A stretch of DNA of 33,253 bases from NCBI GenBank assembly GCA_018715025.1, contig DVMK01000036.1, forward strand, positions 1 through 33,253, given 5' to 3'. Shown here piece after piece: positions 26,084 to 33,253 of this stretch. The notes beneath the pieces are model-generated. The model did no database searches. It saw nothing but the letters and a program-made list of their open reading frames with translations, and was not told the origin of the DNA. Source of the stretch: Candidatus Caccousia avistercoris (lineage in GTDB: Bacteria > Bacillota > Clostridia > Oscillospirales > Acutalibacteraceae). Numbering within the stretch: position 1 is the stretch's first letter; each line of letters starts with the position of its first letter. The translations under genes and the position numbers were made by a program.

Positions 26084-26785
26084 ATGACAACGTCAAACAA
26101 AAAAGAGGGCGGCCTGGCCCAGCGTGTGGCGGGGGAGATCCTCTCCCTCATCACCATTGAAAAGGCGTTCCGCCCAGGGGATAAGCTGCCCAACGAGCTG
26201 GAGCTGGCCGCCCGGCTGGGGGTGAGCCGTACCACCCTGCGGGAGGGGATCCGCATCCTTTCCTCCCGCAATGTGCTGGAAATCCGCCGGGGCAGGGGCA
26301 CCTTTGTGGCCGTGCGGGGCGAGCACGAGCCCCCCATTGCCCGGGGCGATCTGCTGCGCGCCCCGGTGAATGTGAAATCCCTCTATGAAATGCGGCTTAT
26401 GGTAGAGCCTCAGACGGCCTACTACGCCGCCAAGCGGGCTTCCCAGGAGGAGCTGGAGCGCATCCTCATGTACGGGGAACAGGAGGAGCGGGAGATTGCC
26501 CAGGGGAAGGACCGCACCAAAACGGAGCAGGCCTTTCACAAATCCATCGCCATGGCCGCGCACAACGAGTTTGTGGAACGGCTGCTGCCCATAATTTACG
26601 AGGCCATCGACTCTGGCGTGCGCCTTTCCGAGGAGCGGGCCGGCGTGGTGCAGGACACCCGCGCCGACCACCGCATGCTCATGAACGCCCTCAGGGCCCG
26701 GGACGCGCTGGCCGCCCGGGCCGCCATGGAGCTGCACATTCTTCACGCCATGCGTGCCTTTGGCATCTGCGACGAAGCTTACTAG
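26084..26785 (+). CDS. FadR-type (GntR family, FCD domain) transcriptional regulator
   Basis: N-terminal wHTH FRPGDKLPNELELAARLGVSRTTLREGIRILSSRNVLEIRRGRGTFV; FCD-like C-terminal domain. ATG 26084 preceded by AGGAG. Confidence 0.9.
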   Translation: MTTSNKKEGGLAQRVAGEILSLITIEKAFRPGDKLPNELELAARLGVSRTTLREGIRILSSRNVLEIRRGRGTFVAVRGEHEPPIARGDLLRAPVNVKSLYEMRLMVEPQTAYYAAKRASQEELERILMYGEQEEREIAQGKDRTKTEQAFHKSIAMAAHNEFVERLLPIIYEAIDSGVRLSEERAGVVQDTRADHRMLMNALRARDALAARAAMELHILHAMRAFGICDEAY

Positions 26786-26794
26786 GAGGCGCTT

Positions 26795-26905
26795 ATGGAA
26801 CGTTTTTACCGCGTCCGCCCGCCGGGGCGCGTTCCCCTGGGCAGGGCGCTGCTTCACGCCGCCCTGGTGCTGGCCATGGGCGTTCTGCTTTCCCTGGCGC
26901 TTTGA
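26795..26905 (+). CDS. 36-aa single-TM microprotein MERFYRVRPPGRVPLGRALLHAALVLAMGVLLSLAL
   Basis: AGGAGG overlapping the FadR stop (ACTAGGAGGCGCTTATG); hydrophobic C-terminal helix; below the 60-aa ORF-track threshold. Confidence 0.6.
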   Translation: MERFYRVRPPGRVPLGRALLHAALVLAMGVLLSLAL

Positions 26906-26935
26906 GGGGCGGCCCGCAAAACCGGGAAAAAATCC

Positions 26936-26967
26936 GCAAATTGTTAATTAAAATTTCTCCAATTTGC
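26936..26967. promoter_or_regulatory. Inverted repeat GCAAATTG-16-CAATTTGC upstream of the Smr/ABC operon
   Basis: Read directly; a TATAAT lies at 26981-26986. Confidence 0.4.
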
Positions 26968-27026
26968 AGATGGAGTATAGTATAATAGGAAAAGAATGAT
27001 ACAAGACCAGAAGAAGAGGGATTCGT

Positions 27027-27302
27027 ATGGTGACAAGGCGGAAGGGAAACGTGTTGGAGGCGGACATTCACGGCATGAGCGCCATGCAGGCGAAGAAGGC
27101 CCTGGAACAGCTTCTCTCCCGCGCCGACGATTCCCTGCAGGAGCTGGTGGTAATCCACGGCTACAACGGGGGGCAGGTCCTGCGGGACATGGTGCAGCGG
27201 CAGCTGAAGCACCGGCGCATTGCCGCCAAGCTGCTCAGCCTGAACCCGGGGGCCACCAGGCTTCTGCTGAAAAAGCGAGGTGACGGAGATGGCCTTCGTT
27301 GA
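27027..27302 (+). CDS. Small stand-alone Smr-domain protein
   Basis: LEADIHGMSAMQAKKALEQLL...LVVIHGYNGGQVLRDMVQRQLKHR matches Smr (xDxHG ... HGxGxGxLR) organisation. Confidence 0.8.
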   Translation: MVTRRKGNVLEADIHGMSAMQAKKALEQLLSRADDSLQELVVIHGYNGGQVLRDMVQRQLKHRRIAAKLLSLNPGATRLLLKKRGDGDGLR

Positions 27303-27990
27303 GTTTCGGGATGTGACAAAGTTTTACCAGATGGGCGGCCACCAGATCGCCGCGGCCGACGGGGTGAATTTCCAGATTGAAAAGGGCGAGTTCGTGGTGA
27401 TCGTGGGCCCCAGCGGGGCGGGAAAGACCACCGTGCTGAACATGCTGGGGGGCATGGATTCCTGCTCCGGCGGGGAAATCTGGCTGGACGGCAGCCTGAT
27501 CAGCGCCTACAGCCGGAAGCAGCTCACCGAGTACCGCCGGTACGACGTGGGCTTTGTGTTCCAGTTTTACAACCTGGTGCAGAACCTGACGGCCCTGGAA
27601 AATGTGGAGCTGGCCTCGGAAATCTGCCGGGATCCGCTGGATCCCCGGGAGGTCCTGCGGGAGGTGGGCCTGGAGGACCGCATGGGCAACTTCCCCGCCC
27701 AGCTTTCCGGCGGCGAGCAGCAGCGGGTAGCCATTGCCAGGGCCATTGCCAAAAACCCCAAGCTGCTGCTGTGCGACGAGCCCACCGGCGCTTTGGACTA
27801 TAATACCGGCAAGGCGATTCTGCGCCTTCTGCAGGACACCTGCCGCGGCACAGGCCGCACGGTGGTGGTCATTACCCATAACCAGGCCTTTACCGCCCTG
27901 GCAGACCGGGTCATCCGCATCCGGAGCGGCAGGGTGACGGAAATGCTCACCAATCCGTCCCCCGCCTCTGCGGAAAGCATTGAATGGTAA
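27289..27990 (+). CDS. ABC transporter ATP-binding protein (MacB/LolD-like)
   Basis: [64 protein letters not shown] 27289 after GAGGTG; overlaps the Smr stop. Confidence 0.93.
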   Translation: MAFVEFRDVTKFYQMGGHQIAAADGVNFQIEKGEFVVIVGPSGAGKTTVLNMLGGMDSCSGGEIWLDGSLISAYSRKQLTEYRRYDVGFVFQFYNLVQNLTALENVELASEICRDPLDPREVLREVGLEDRMGNFPAQLSGGEQQRVAIARAIAKNPKLLLCDEPTGALDYNTGKAILRLLQDTCRGTGRTVVVITHNQAFTALADRVIRIRSGRVTEMLTNPSPASAESIEW

Positions 27991-28018
27991 GGAAGGAATC
28001 ACAGGGGGCGTATCGTAT

Positions 28019-31000
28019 ATGCGCATAAAGTCCTTCTATAAAGATATCGGGCGGGCCGTCACCCACTCCTGGAGCCGTTTCCTGGCGCTGCTTGTCATTG
28101 TGGCGCTGGGTTCCGGTATGTACAGCGGCCTGCGCGCCACCGCGCCCGACATGCGCGCCACCGCAGACCAATATTTTGACAGCAGCCGTTTTATGGACGT
28201 CCATTTGGTCAGCACCTTCGGCTTTACCCAGGAGGACGTGGAGGCCATCCGCGCCGCCGAAGGCGTGGAGAATGTGATGGCCGGCTACACAGCCGACGTG
28301 CTCTCCCGGGTGGGGGAGCGCGACCTGGTGCTGCGCCTGCACAGCCTGCCGGAGTATATGGGGGAGGACAACGGGGATTACCTGAACCGCCCCACCCTGC
28401 TGGCCGGGCGCATGCCGGAAAAGTCAGGGGAATGCGTGCTGAGCACCGACTCCCTGGAAAACGATCCGGTTTCCCTGGGGGACACGATTGTGATCGAGGA
28501 CACCGACGGCACCCTGGAGGACAACCTGGCCCGCAGCGAATTTACCGTGGTGGGCTTTGTGGAGTCCTCCTATTATATTTCTGTCAGCCTGGGCTCCAGC
28601 ACCATTGGCAGCGGCACGCTGGACCGGTATATGTACCTGCTCAGCGAGGATTTTTCTCAGGAATATTACACGGATTTGTTCGCCACCGTGACAGGCGCCG
28701 CCGCGCTGGACACCTTCACGCAGGAGTACCAGGATACGGTGGACCCGGTGCTGGACCGGCTGGAGGTGCTGGCCGAGGATCGGGCGGAGATCCGCTACCA
28801 GGATATCCGCGACGAGGCCCGGCAGGAGCTGGACGACGCCCAGAACACCTACGACGAGGAAAAGGCCAAGGCCGAGCAGGAGCTGGCCGATGCGGAGCAG
28901 GAGCTGCTGGACGCAGAGCAGGAGGTGGCCGACGGGGAACAGGAGCTGGCCGATTCCCGCCAGAAGCTGCTGGACGCAGAGCAGGAGCTGCAGGACGGCC
29001 GGGAAGAGCTGGCCGACGCCCAGCAGTCTTATGAGGACGGCCTGCGCCAGCTGGAGGAAGGAAAGCAGGAGTATGAGGACGGCGTGAAGGAGATCGCCGA
29101 CGGCCGGGAGCAGTGGATGGACGGCTATTCCCAGTACCTGACCGGCCTGAACCAGTACGAGTACGGCCTTTCTCAGCTGGAAATGCAGAAAGAGGACGCC
29201 TACGCCCAGCTGGCGGACGCCCGCAAGCAGCTGAACGACGCCCAGAAAGAGCTGAACGACGCGAAAGAGCAGCTGGAAGAGCAGAAGGAAAATTACAACC
29301 TGGCCAAGCAGCTGTCCGGCGTGGTGGACAGCCTGCTGGAATCCAAGCCGGAGGATCCGGAAACCCCGGAGGAGCCGCAGATTTCCTCCGAGGAGGAGGC
29401 CGCCGCCTTCCTGCAGGAGCTCATGGGCCAAAACCCGGCCGACGCAATGACGGCGGTGAGCGGGCTGGATGAATCCAGCAAGAGTTATTTGTCAAATTAT
29501 ATACAAACAGTATTGGAAAATCCAGACGTACCAGAGGAGCAGCAGGCCCTTCTGCGGCAGCTGCTGGCCTTGCTGGGCGGCTCCGGCGAAGAGGAAGGCG
29601 GCGGGGAGCTCACAGAGGACAATGTGGCGGACTTCCTGCAGGAGCTGGCCGGGATGGACGAGGCCCAGGCAGCTGAGAAGCTGATGGGGCTGAGCCGGGA
29701 CGAGCTCGTCATCCTCTCGGACTACTTGCACAGCGCGGTGGACCAGTACGAGGACGGCAGGGCGCAGATTTCCAGCGCCAACTGGCAGCTGCGGGAGGCC
29801 AGGGCAGAGTACAACCGGCAGAAGGCGGAAGCGGACGAACAGTTTGCCGAAGCCGAGCAGGAGCTGGCCGACGCCAAGGCAGAGCTGGACGACGCCGCCC
29901 AGGAGCTGGAGGATTCCAAGGCGGAGCTGGACGACGGGGAGCAGCAGCTGGTGGACGCCAAGGCGGAAATTGAGGAAAACGAACAGAAGCTGGCGGACGC
30001 CGAGAAGGAGCTTGCCGACGGCCGCCAGGAGCTGGCCGACGCGGAACAGGAAATCCGCGACGGCTGGCAGGAGCTGGCCGACGGCGAGGCGGACTTGAAC
30101 GATGCGAAGCAGGAACTGGCCGACGGCTGGCAGGAATATGAGGACGGCCGGCAGGAGGCGGAGCAGGAGCTGGCCGACGGGGCGAAAGAGCTGAACGACG
30201 CCCGGGACGAGCTGGCCAAGCTGGAACGGCCCGAGTGGTACGTGCTGGGCCGGGACGCCAACGTGGGCTACGTAAGCTTTGAAGGCGACTGCGACCGCAT
30301 GGAGTCCCTCTCCACGGTGTTCCCGGTTATGTTCTTCCTGGTGGCCGCGCTGGTGGCCCTCACCACCATGACCCGCATGGTGGAGGAAGAGCGCGGCGTC
30401 ATCGGCACCTACAAGGCCCTGGGCTACGGCAGGGGGAAAATCGCCTCCAAATACCTGCTGTACGCCGCCATCCCCACCCTGCTGGGCAGCGTGTGTGGCG
30501 TGCTGCTGGGCTTCCAGACCCTGCCCCGGGTGTGCTGGAGCGCGTATTTGATGATGTACAACGCCCCCGCCCTGATCAGCGGCTTCCATTGGGCTTACGC
30601 GCTGACGGGCACGGCCGCGTCCGTGCTGTGCACCCTGGGCGCCACCTGGCTGGTGTGCCGTTCCGAGCTGAAGGAAACCCCCGCCGCCCTGCTGCTGCCC
30701 AAGGTCCCCAAGGCGGGCAAGCGCATTCTGCTGGAGCGGCTGGGATTTGTGTGGAAGCGGCTGAAATTCACCCAGAAGGTGACCTGCCGCAACCTGTTCC
30801 GCTACAAGCGCCGCCTGTTTATGACGGTGGTGGGCATTGCGGGCGCCACGGGCCTTCTGCTCACCGGCTTCGGCATCAAGGATTCCATTGCCGATATTGT
30901 GGAAAAGCAATATAGCGACATTTACCGCTACGACACTGTGATAAGCTTGAAGGACGGCGAGGTGAGCGAGGGGCTGCGCTCTGTGCTGGAAAGCGACGCC

Positions 31001-31891
31001 TTCAGCGGCTGGCTGCCGGTGATGAAGAAGGCGGTTGACATTGAGGCTGGCGAAAACTCCCTTTCCGGCTATGTGTTTGTGCCCCAGGAGACGGAACGCC
31101 TGAAGGAATTTGTCTCTCTGCGCAGCCGCACCACCGGCGAGGACGTCCCCTTCGGGGAGGACTCCGTGGTTCTGACAGAGAAGGCCGCCGACATCCTGGG
31201 GGTGGAGGTAGGCGGCACCATCACGCTGGAAAACGAAAGCAGCCGGAAGATCAATTTGACGGTGACGGGCATTACCGAAAATTATGTGTACCATTATGTG
31301 TACATCGCCCCGGAGCTGTTCCAGCAGGAAATGAACGATCCCGTCGAGATTACCGAGGTGGAGGCCGTCTGTGTTCAGGGCCCGGAGGAGCGGGAGGCGA
31401 CGGCCCGCCTTCTGCAGGAGCAGGAGGGAGTGGCCACCGCAGGCTTTACCGAGGACACGCGCGCTTCCTTCGACGACCTGGTGGAAAGCCTGAACGTAAT
31501 CATTGTTGTGATTATTTTCTGTGCCGGAGCCCTCGCCTTTGTGGTATTATATAACCTGACGAACATCAACATTACCGAGCGCCAGCGGGAGCTGGCCACC
31601 ATCAAGGTGCTGGGCTTCTTCGACGGCGAGGTGGCGGGTTACATTTACCGGGAAACCACCATCCTTTCCCTGCTGGGGTGCCTGTTCGGGCTGGGCTTCG
31701 GGGTGGTGCTCCACTCCTTTGTCATCCAGACGGTGGAGGTGGACATGGTGATGTTCAGCCGTTCTATCGCCTCCCTGAGCTTCTTGTGGAGCGTCCTCAT
31801 TACCATGGTGTTCACAGCCGTTGTGGACGTCATTATGCTCCCCAAAATGAAGCATATCAACATGGTGGAAAGCCTGAAATCAGTGGATTAA
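28019..31891 (+). CDS. Giant FtsX-like ABC permease with a long extracytoplasmic coiled coil
   Basis: N-terminal TM, two FtsX-type TM blocks (VFPVMFFLVAALVALTTMTRMVEEERGVIGTYKALGYG; NLTNINITERQRELATIKVLGFFDGEV), heptad EQELADA repeats between. ATG at 28019. Confidence 0.9.
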   Translation: MRIKSFYKDIGRAVTHSWSRFLALLVIVALGSGMYSGLRATAPDMRATADQYFDSSRFMDVHLVSTFGFTQEDVEAIRAAEGVENVMAGYTADVLSRVGERDLVLRLHSLPEYMGEDNGDYLNRPTLLAGRMPEKSGECVLSTDSLENDPVSLGDTIVIEDTDGTLEDNLARSEFTVVGFVESSYYISVSLGSSTIGSGTLDRYMYLLSEDFSQEYYTDLFATVTGAAALDTFTQEYQDTVDPVLDRLEVLAEDRAEIRYQDIRDEARQELDDAQNTYDEEKAKAEQELADAEQELLDAEQEVADGEQELADSRQKLLDAEQELQDGREELADAQQSYEDGLRQLEEGKQEYEDGVKEIADGREQWMDGYSQYLTGLNQYEYGLSQLEMQKEDAYAQLADARKQLNDAQKELNDAKEQLEEQKENYNLAKQLSGVVDSLLESKPEDPETPEEPQISSEEEAAAFLQELMGQNPADAMTAVSGLDESSKSYLSNYIQTVLENPDVPEEQQALLRQLLALLGGSGEEEGGGELTEDNVADFLQELAGMDEAQAAEKLMGLSRDELVILSDYLHSAVDQYEDGRAQISSANWQLREARAEYNRQKAEADEQFAEAEQELADAKAELDDAAQELEDSKAELDDGEQQLVDAKAEIEENEQKLADAEKELADGRQELADAEQEIRDGWQELADGEADLNDAKQELADGWQEYEDGRQEAEQELADGAKELNDARDELAKLERPEWYVLGRDANVGYVSFEGDCDRMESLSTVFPVMFFLVAALVALTTMTRMVEEERGVIGTYKALGYGRGKIASKYLLYAAIPTLLGSVCGVLLGFQTLPRVCWSAYLMMYNAPALISGFHWAYALTGTAASVLCTLGATWLVCRSELKETPAALLLPKVPKAGKRILLERLGFVWKRLKFTQKVTCRNLFRYKRRLFMTVVGIAGATGLLLTGFGIKDSIADIVEKQYSDIYRYDTVISLKDGEVSEGLRSVLESDAFSGWLPVMKKAVDIEAGENSLSGYVFVPQETERLKEFVSLRSRTTGEDVPFGEDSVVLTEKAADILGVEVGGTITLENESSRKINLTVTGITENYVYHYVYIAPELFQQEMNDPVEITEVEAVCVQGPEEREATARLLQEQEGVATAGFTEDTRASFDDLVESLNVIIVVIIFCAGALAFVVLYNLTNINITERQRELATIKVLGFFDGEVAGYIYRETTILSLLGCLFGLGFGVVLHSFVIQTVEVDMVMFSRSIASLSFLWSVLITMVFTAVVDVIMLPKMKHINMVESLKSVD
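28874..29020 (+). repeat. Seven imperfect 21-bp tandem coding repeats (EQELADA heptads)
   Basis: gagcaggagctggccgatgcg / gagcaggagctgctggacgca / gagcaggaggtggccgacggg / gaacaggagctggccgattcc / cgccagaagctgctggacgca / gagcaggagctgcaggacggc / cgggaagagctggccgacgcc. Confidence 0.85.
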
Positions 31892-31936
31892 TTTTTAGAT
31901 TTGCCCCAGGGCAAGCGGCAGAGGAGTGCGGGACAA

Positions 31937-33112
31937 TTGAAAATTGAGGATCTTCGGAACATTTTCACCGGCAGCCGGGTGGAGCTGATCGAGCTGAGCG
32001 GGGAATACATTTACTATGCGGAGGAAAAGCAGGAGGAGGGGCTGAACAGCCTGTTCCTGCTGGAGTACAACCGGCGCACCAAGCGGGAGCGGGTGGTGGC
32101 CAACTATATTTTGAACGATCCTTCCTTTGTGCACCATTATTTTGCCTTTCCGGCAGATATTGTGATGCTCATTGAGGACGGCGGAAGCGAGCTCTGGATC
32201 CTCTCCCTGGACAAGGAGAGCGGCCGGGAGCGCACCATGGCCCGCCTCAGCCTGATCGGCGGCTTTCAGGGCTGCGCCGCCCTGGACAGCAGCCACCTGC
32301 TGGTGTGGACGCAGGAGAATGAGAAAAGCCGCGAGCTGTTCCGGGCTTACCGCTCCATGACAGGCCAAGAGCGGGTCTGCTACCTGTACGACCTGGCGGA
32401 GGGAAAATACTACTATGTGAAGGACCCCCGCCTCTGCGCCGCCCAGCCGGGCGAGGTGGTGCCCTGCCAGGTGCAGGGGGCGGAGCAGCTTCTGGTGCTG
32501 GAGCCTCACGGCGACGAGGCGGAAAAGCGGAAATGCTACCGGAACCGCCGCTGGCTGGGGGAGGATGTGAACGACAACGTGTGGCTGTGCCCTGTGCTGG
32601 ACGCGGTGGTGTCCATCAAGGCGGGGGAGCCGAAAACGCCCATGGATCTGGTGCTCAGCGTGGGCACCGGCGGGCTGCTGCGCTATGCCGGCCTGGATTC
32701 CCAGGGCCTTTATTTCCGGGCGGAATACTTCCCTGACAGCGACCAGCGCCTGGTGGTGCTGCGCCGGGAGGACGGCGGCAAGGAGGCCGTCTGCTCCCTT
32801 CCCCAGGGGGAGGGGGACCGGCTTCTGTTCCAGTCCGGCGGGGCCGGGCCCTTCCGGGCTTACCTGGTGCAGGACAAGGGAGAAGAGTACCAAGTCAGGG
32901 GCCTTTACGGCGCTTCGCTGGACACGGCCTTTTCCAAGGAATTGGGAGAACTGGTTGCCTGCGTGGAGGACCGCTACCTGGTGGCCCGGTACATACTGGC
33001 AGACGAAACCGACTCGTTTGAATTCCACTCGGTGCGCGACGCCCAGACGGGAAGCCAGCAGAGCTACGAGTGCCGCTGCGCCGTCCTGGACCAAACCGTG
33101 GTGCTGTATTGA
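31937..33112 (+). CDS. Uncharacterised cytoplasmic protein, possibly beta-propeller-like
   Basis: No signal peptide; beta-strand-rich repeated pattern (VELIELSGEYIYYAEE.., DIVMLIEDGGSELWILSLD.., HLLVWTQENEKS..). TTG start at 31937 preceded by GAGGAG is favoured over TTG at 31901. Confidence 0.65.
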   Translation: MKIEDLRNIFTGSRVELIELSGEYIYYAEEKQEEGLNSLFLLEYNRRTKRERVVANYILNDPSFVHHYFAFPADIVMLIEDGGSELWILSLDKESGRERTMARLSLIGGFQGCAALDSSHLLVWTQENEKSRELFRAYRSMTGQERVCYLYDLAEGKYYYVKDPRLCAAQPGEVVPCQVQGAEQLLVLEPHGDEAEKRKCYRNRRWLGEDVNDNVWLCPVLDAVVSIKAGEPKTPMDLVLSVGTGGLLRYAGLDSQGLYFRAEYFPDSDQRLVVLRREDGGKEAVCSLPQGEGDRLLFQSGGAGPFRAYLVQDKGEEYQVRGLYGASLDTAFSKELGELVACVEDRYLVARYILADETDSFEFHSVRDAQTGSQQSYECRCAVLDQTVVLY

Positions 33113-33167
33113 GTGCTTGCGCCCTCCTCCCCTTTGCGCCCGGCAAAATCCCCTGCGGAATTTTTTC

Positions 33168-33196
33168 TTGACAAATCCGGGCGTTTAGAGTATATT
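33168..33196 (+). promoter_or_regulatory. Strong sigma-A promoter (TTGACA-17-TATATT) driving a gene beyond the window
   Basis: TTGACAAATCCGGGCGTTTAGAGTATATT. Confidence 0.75.
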
Positions 33197-33203
33197 AAAA
33201 TTT

Positions 33204-33253
33204 ATCACGTTAGTATTGCAAAAAGACAGATGCTGTGATGGGGAAGGAATGCG
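33204..33253 (+). ncRNA. Possible start of a T-box leader (truncated by window edge)
   Basis: AGACAGATGCTGTGATGGGGAAGGAATGCG resembles the 5' strand of T-box Stem I, directly downstream of a strong promoter with no near start codon. Confidence 0.35.

Noticed and set aside
28874-30230. 21-bp repeats as a CRISPR or DNA satellite
   Set aside because: Repeats are in frame, degenerate at wobble positions, encode coiled-coil heptads and have no spacers.
21363-31294. Antisense ORFs over NCS2 (21363-22832 -), the YcxB-like gene (24588-25850 -) and the FtsX permease (28424-29431 -, 29492-31294 -)
   Set aside because: Shadow frames of the coding strand; the apparent leucine/valine-rich repeats are the complement of the EQELADA heptads.
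1-33253. tRNA, rRNA, CRISPR arrays, insertion sequences, phage genes
   Set aside because: Looked for in intergenic regions and the ORF list; none recognised.

Overview
GC-rich Firmicute-like (Clostridia/Oscillospirales-type, inferred from gene content and Shine-Dalgarno style) chromosomal window with dense, mostly housekeeping or accessory-metabolic genes. Left to right: a GH38 alpha-mannosidase N-terminal part that closes at an in-frame TAG on the window edge (-); a TetM-like/EF-G-like translation GTPase (-); GH51 arabinofuranosidase plus a DUF6171-type Cys-rich protein (-); a transglutaminase-like lipoprotein (-); the [FeFe]-hydrogenase maturation operon hydE-hydG-hydF (-); a TtcA-like PP-loop protein and a PatB/MalY aminotransferase (+); an adenosylcobalamin-dependent ribonucleotide reductase with putative tandem NrdR boxes (-); a MarR-regulated heterodimeric ABC exporter (-); a PHP-domain gene joined out of frame to a GGDEF fragment (+); an NCS2 purine permease with a ~100-nt structured leader (+); tadA and a CPBP protease (-); a YcxB-like membrane protein, a FadR-type regulator and a 36-aa membrane microprotein (+); and a Smr / ABC ATPase / giant coiled-coil FtsX permease / orphan protein cluster (+). 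The window ends in a strong promoter followed by what may be the start of a T-box leader. No rRNA, tRNA, CRISPR array or transposase was recognised. The observations I would check first are the PHP-GGDEF junction, the uncharacterised NCS2 leader, the hyd and nrdJ operator-like repeats, the TetM-like protein with a changed domain-IV tip, the unlisted microprotein, and the duplicated helical module at the tip of the FtsX coiled coil. All functional calls are from reading motifs by eye; no searches were run.
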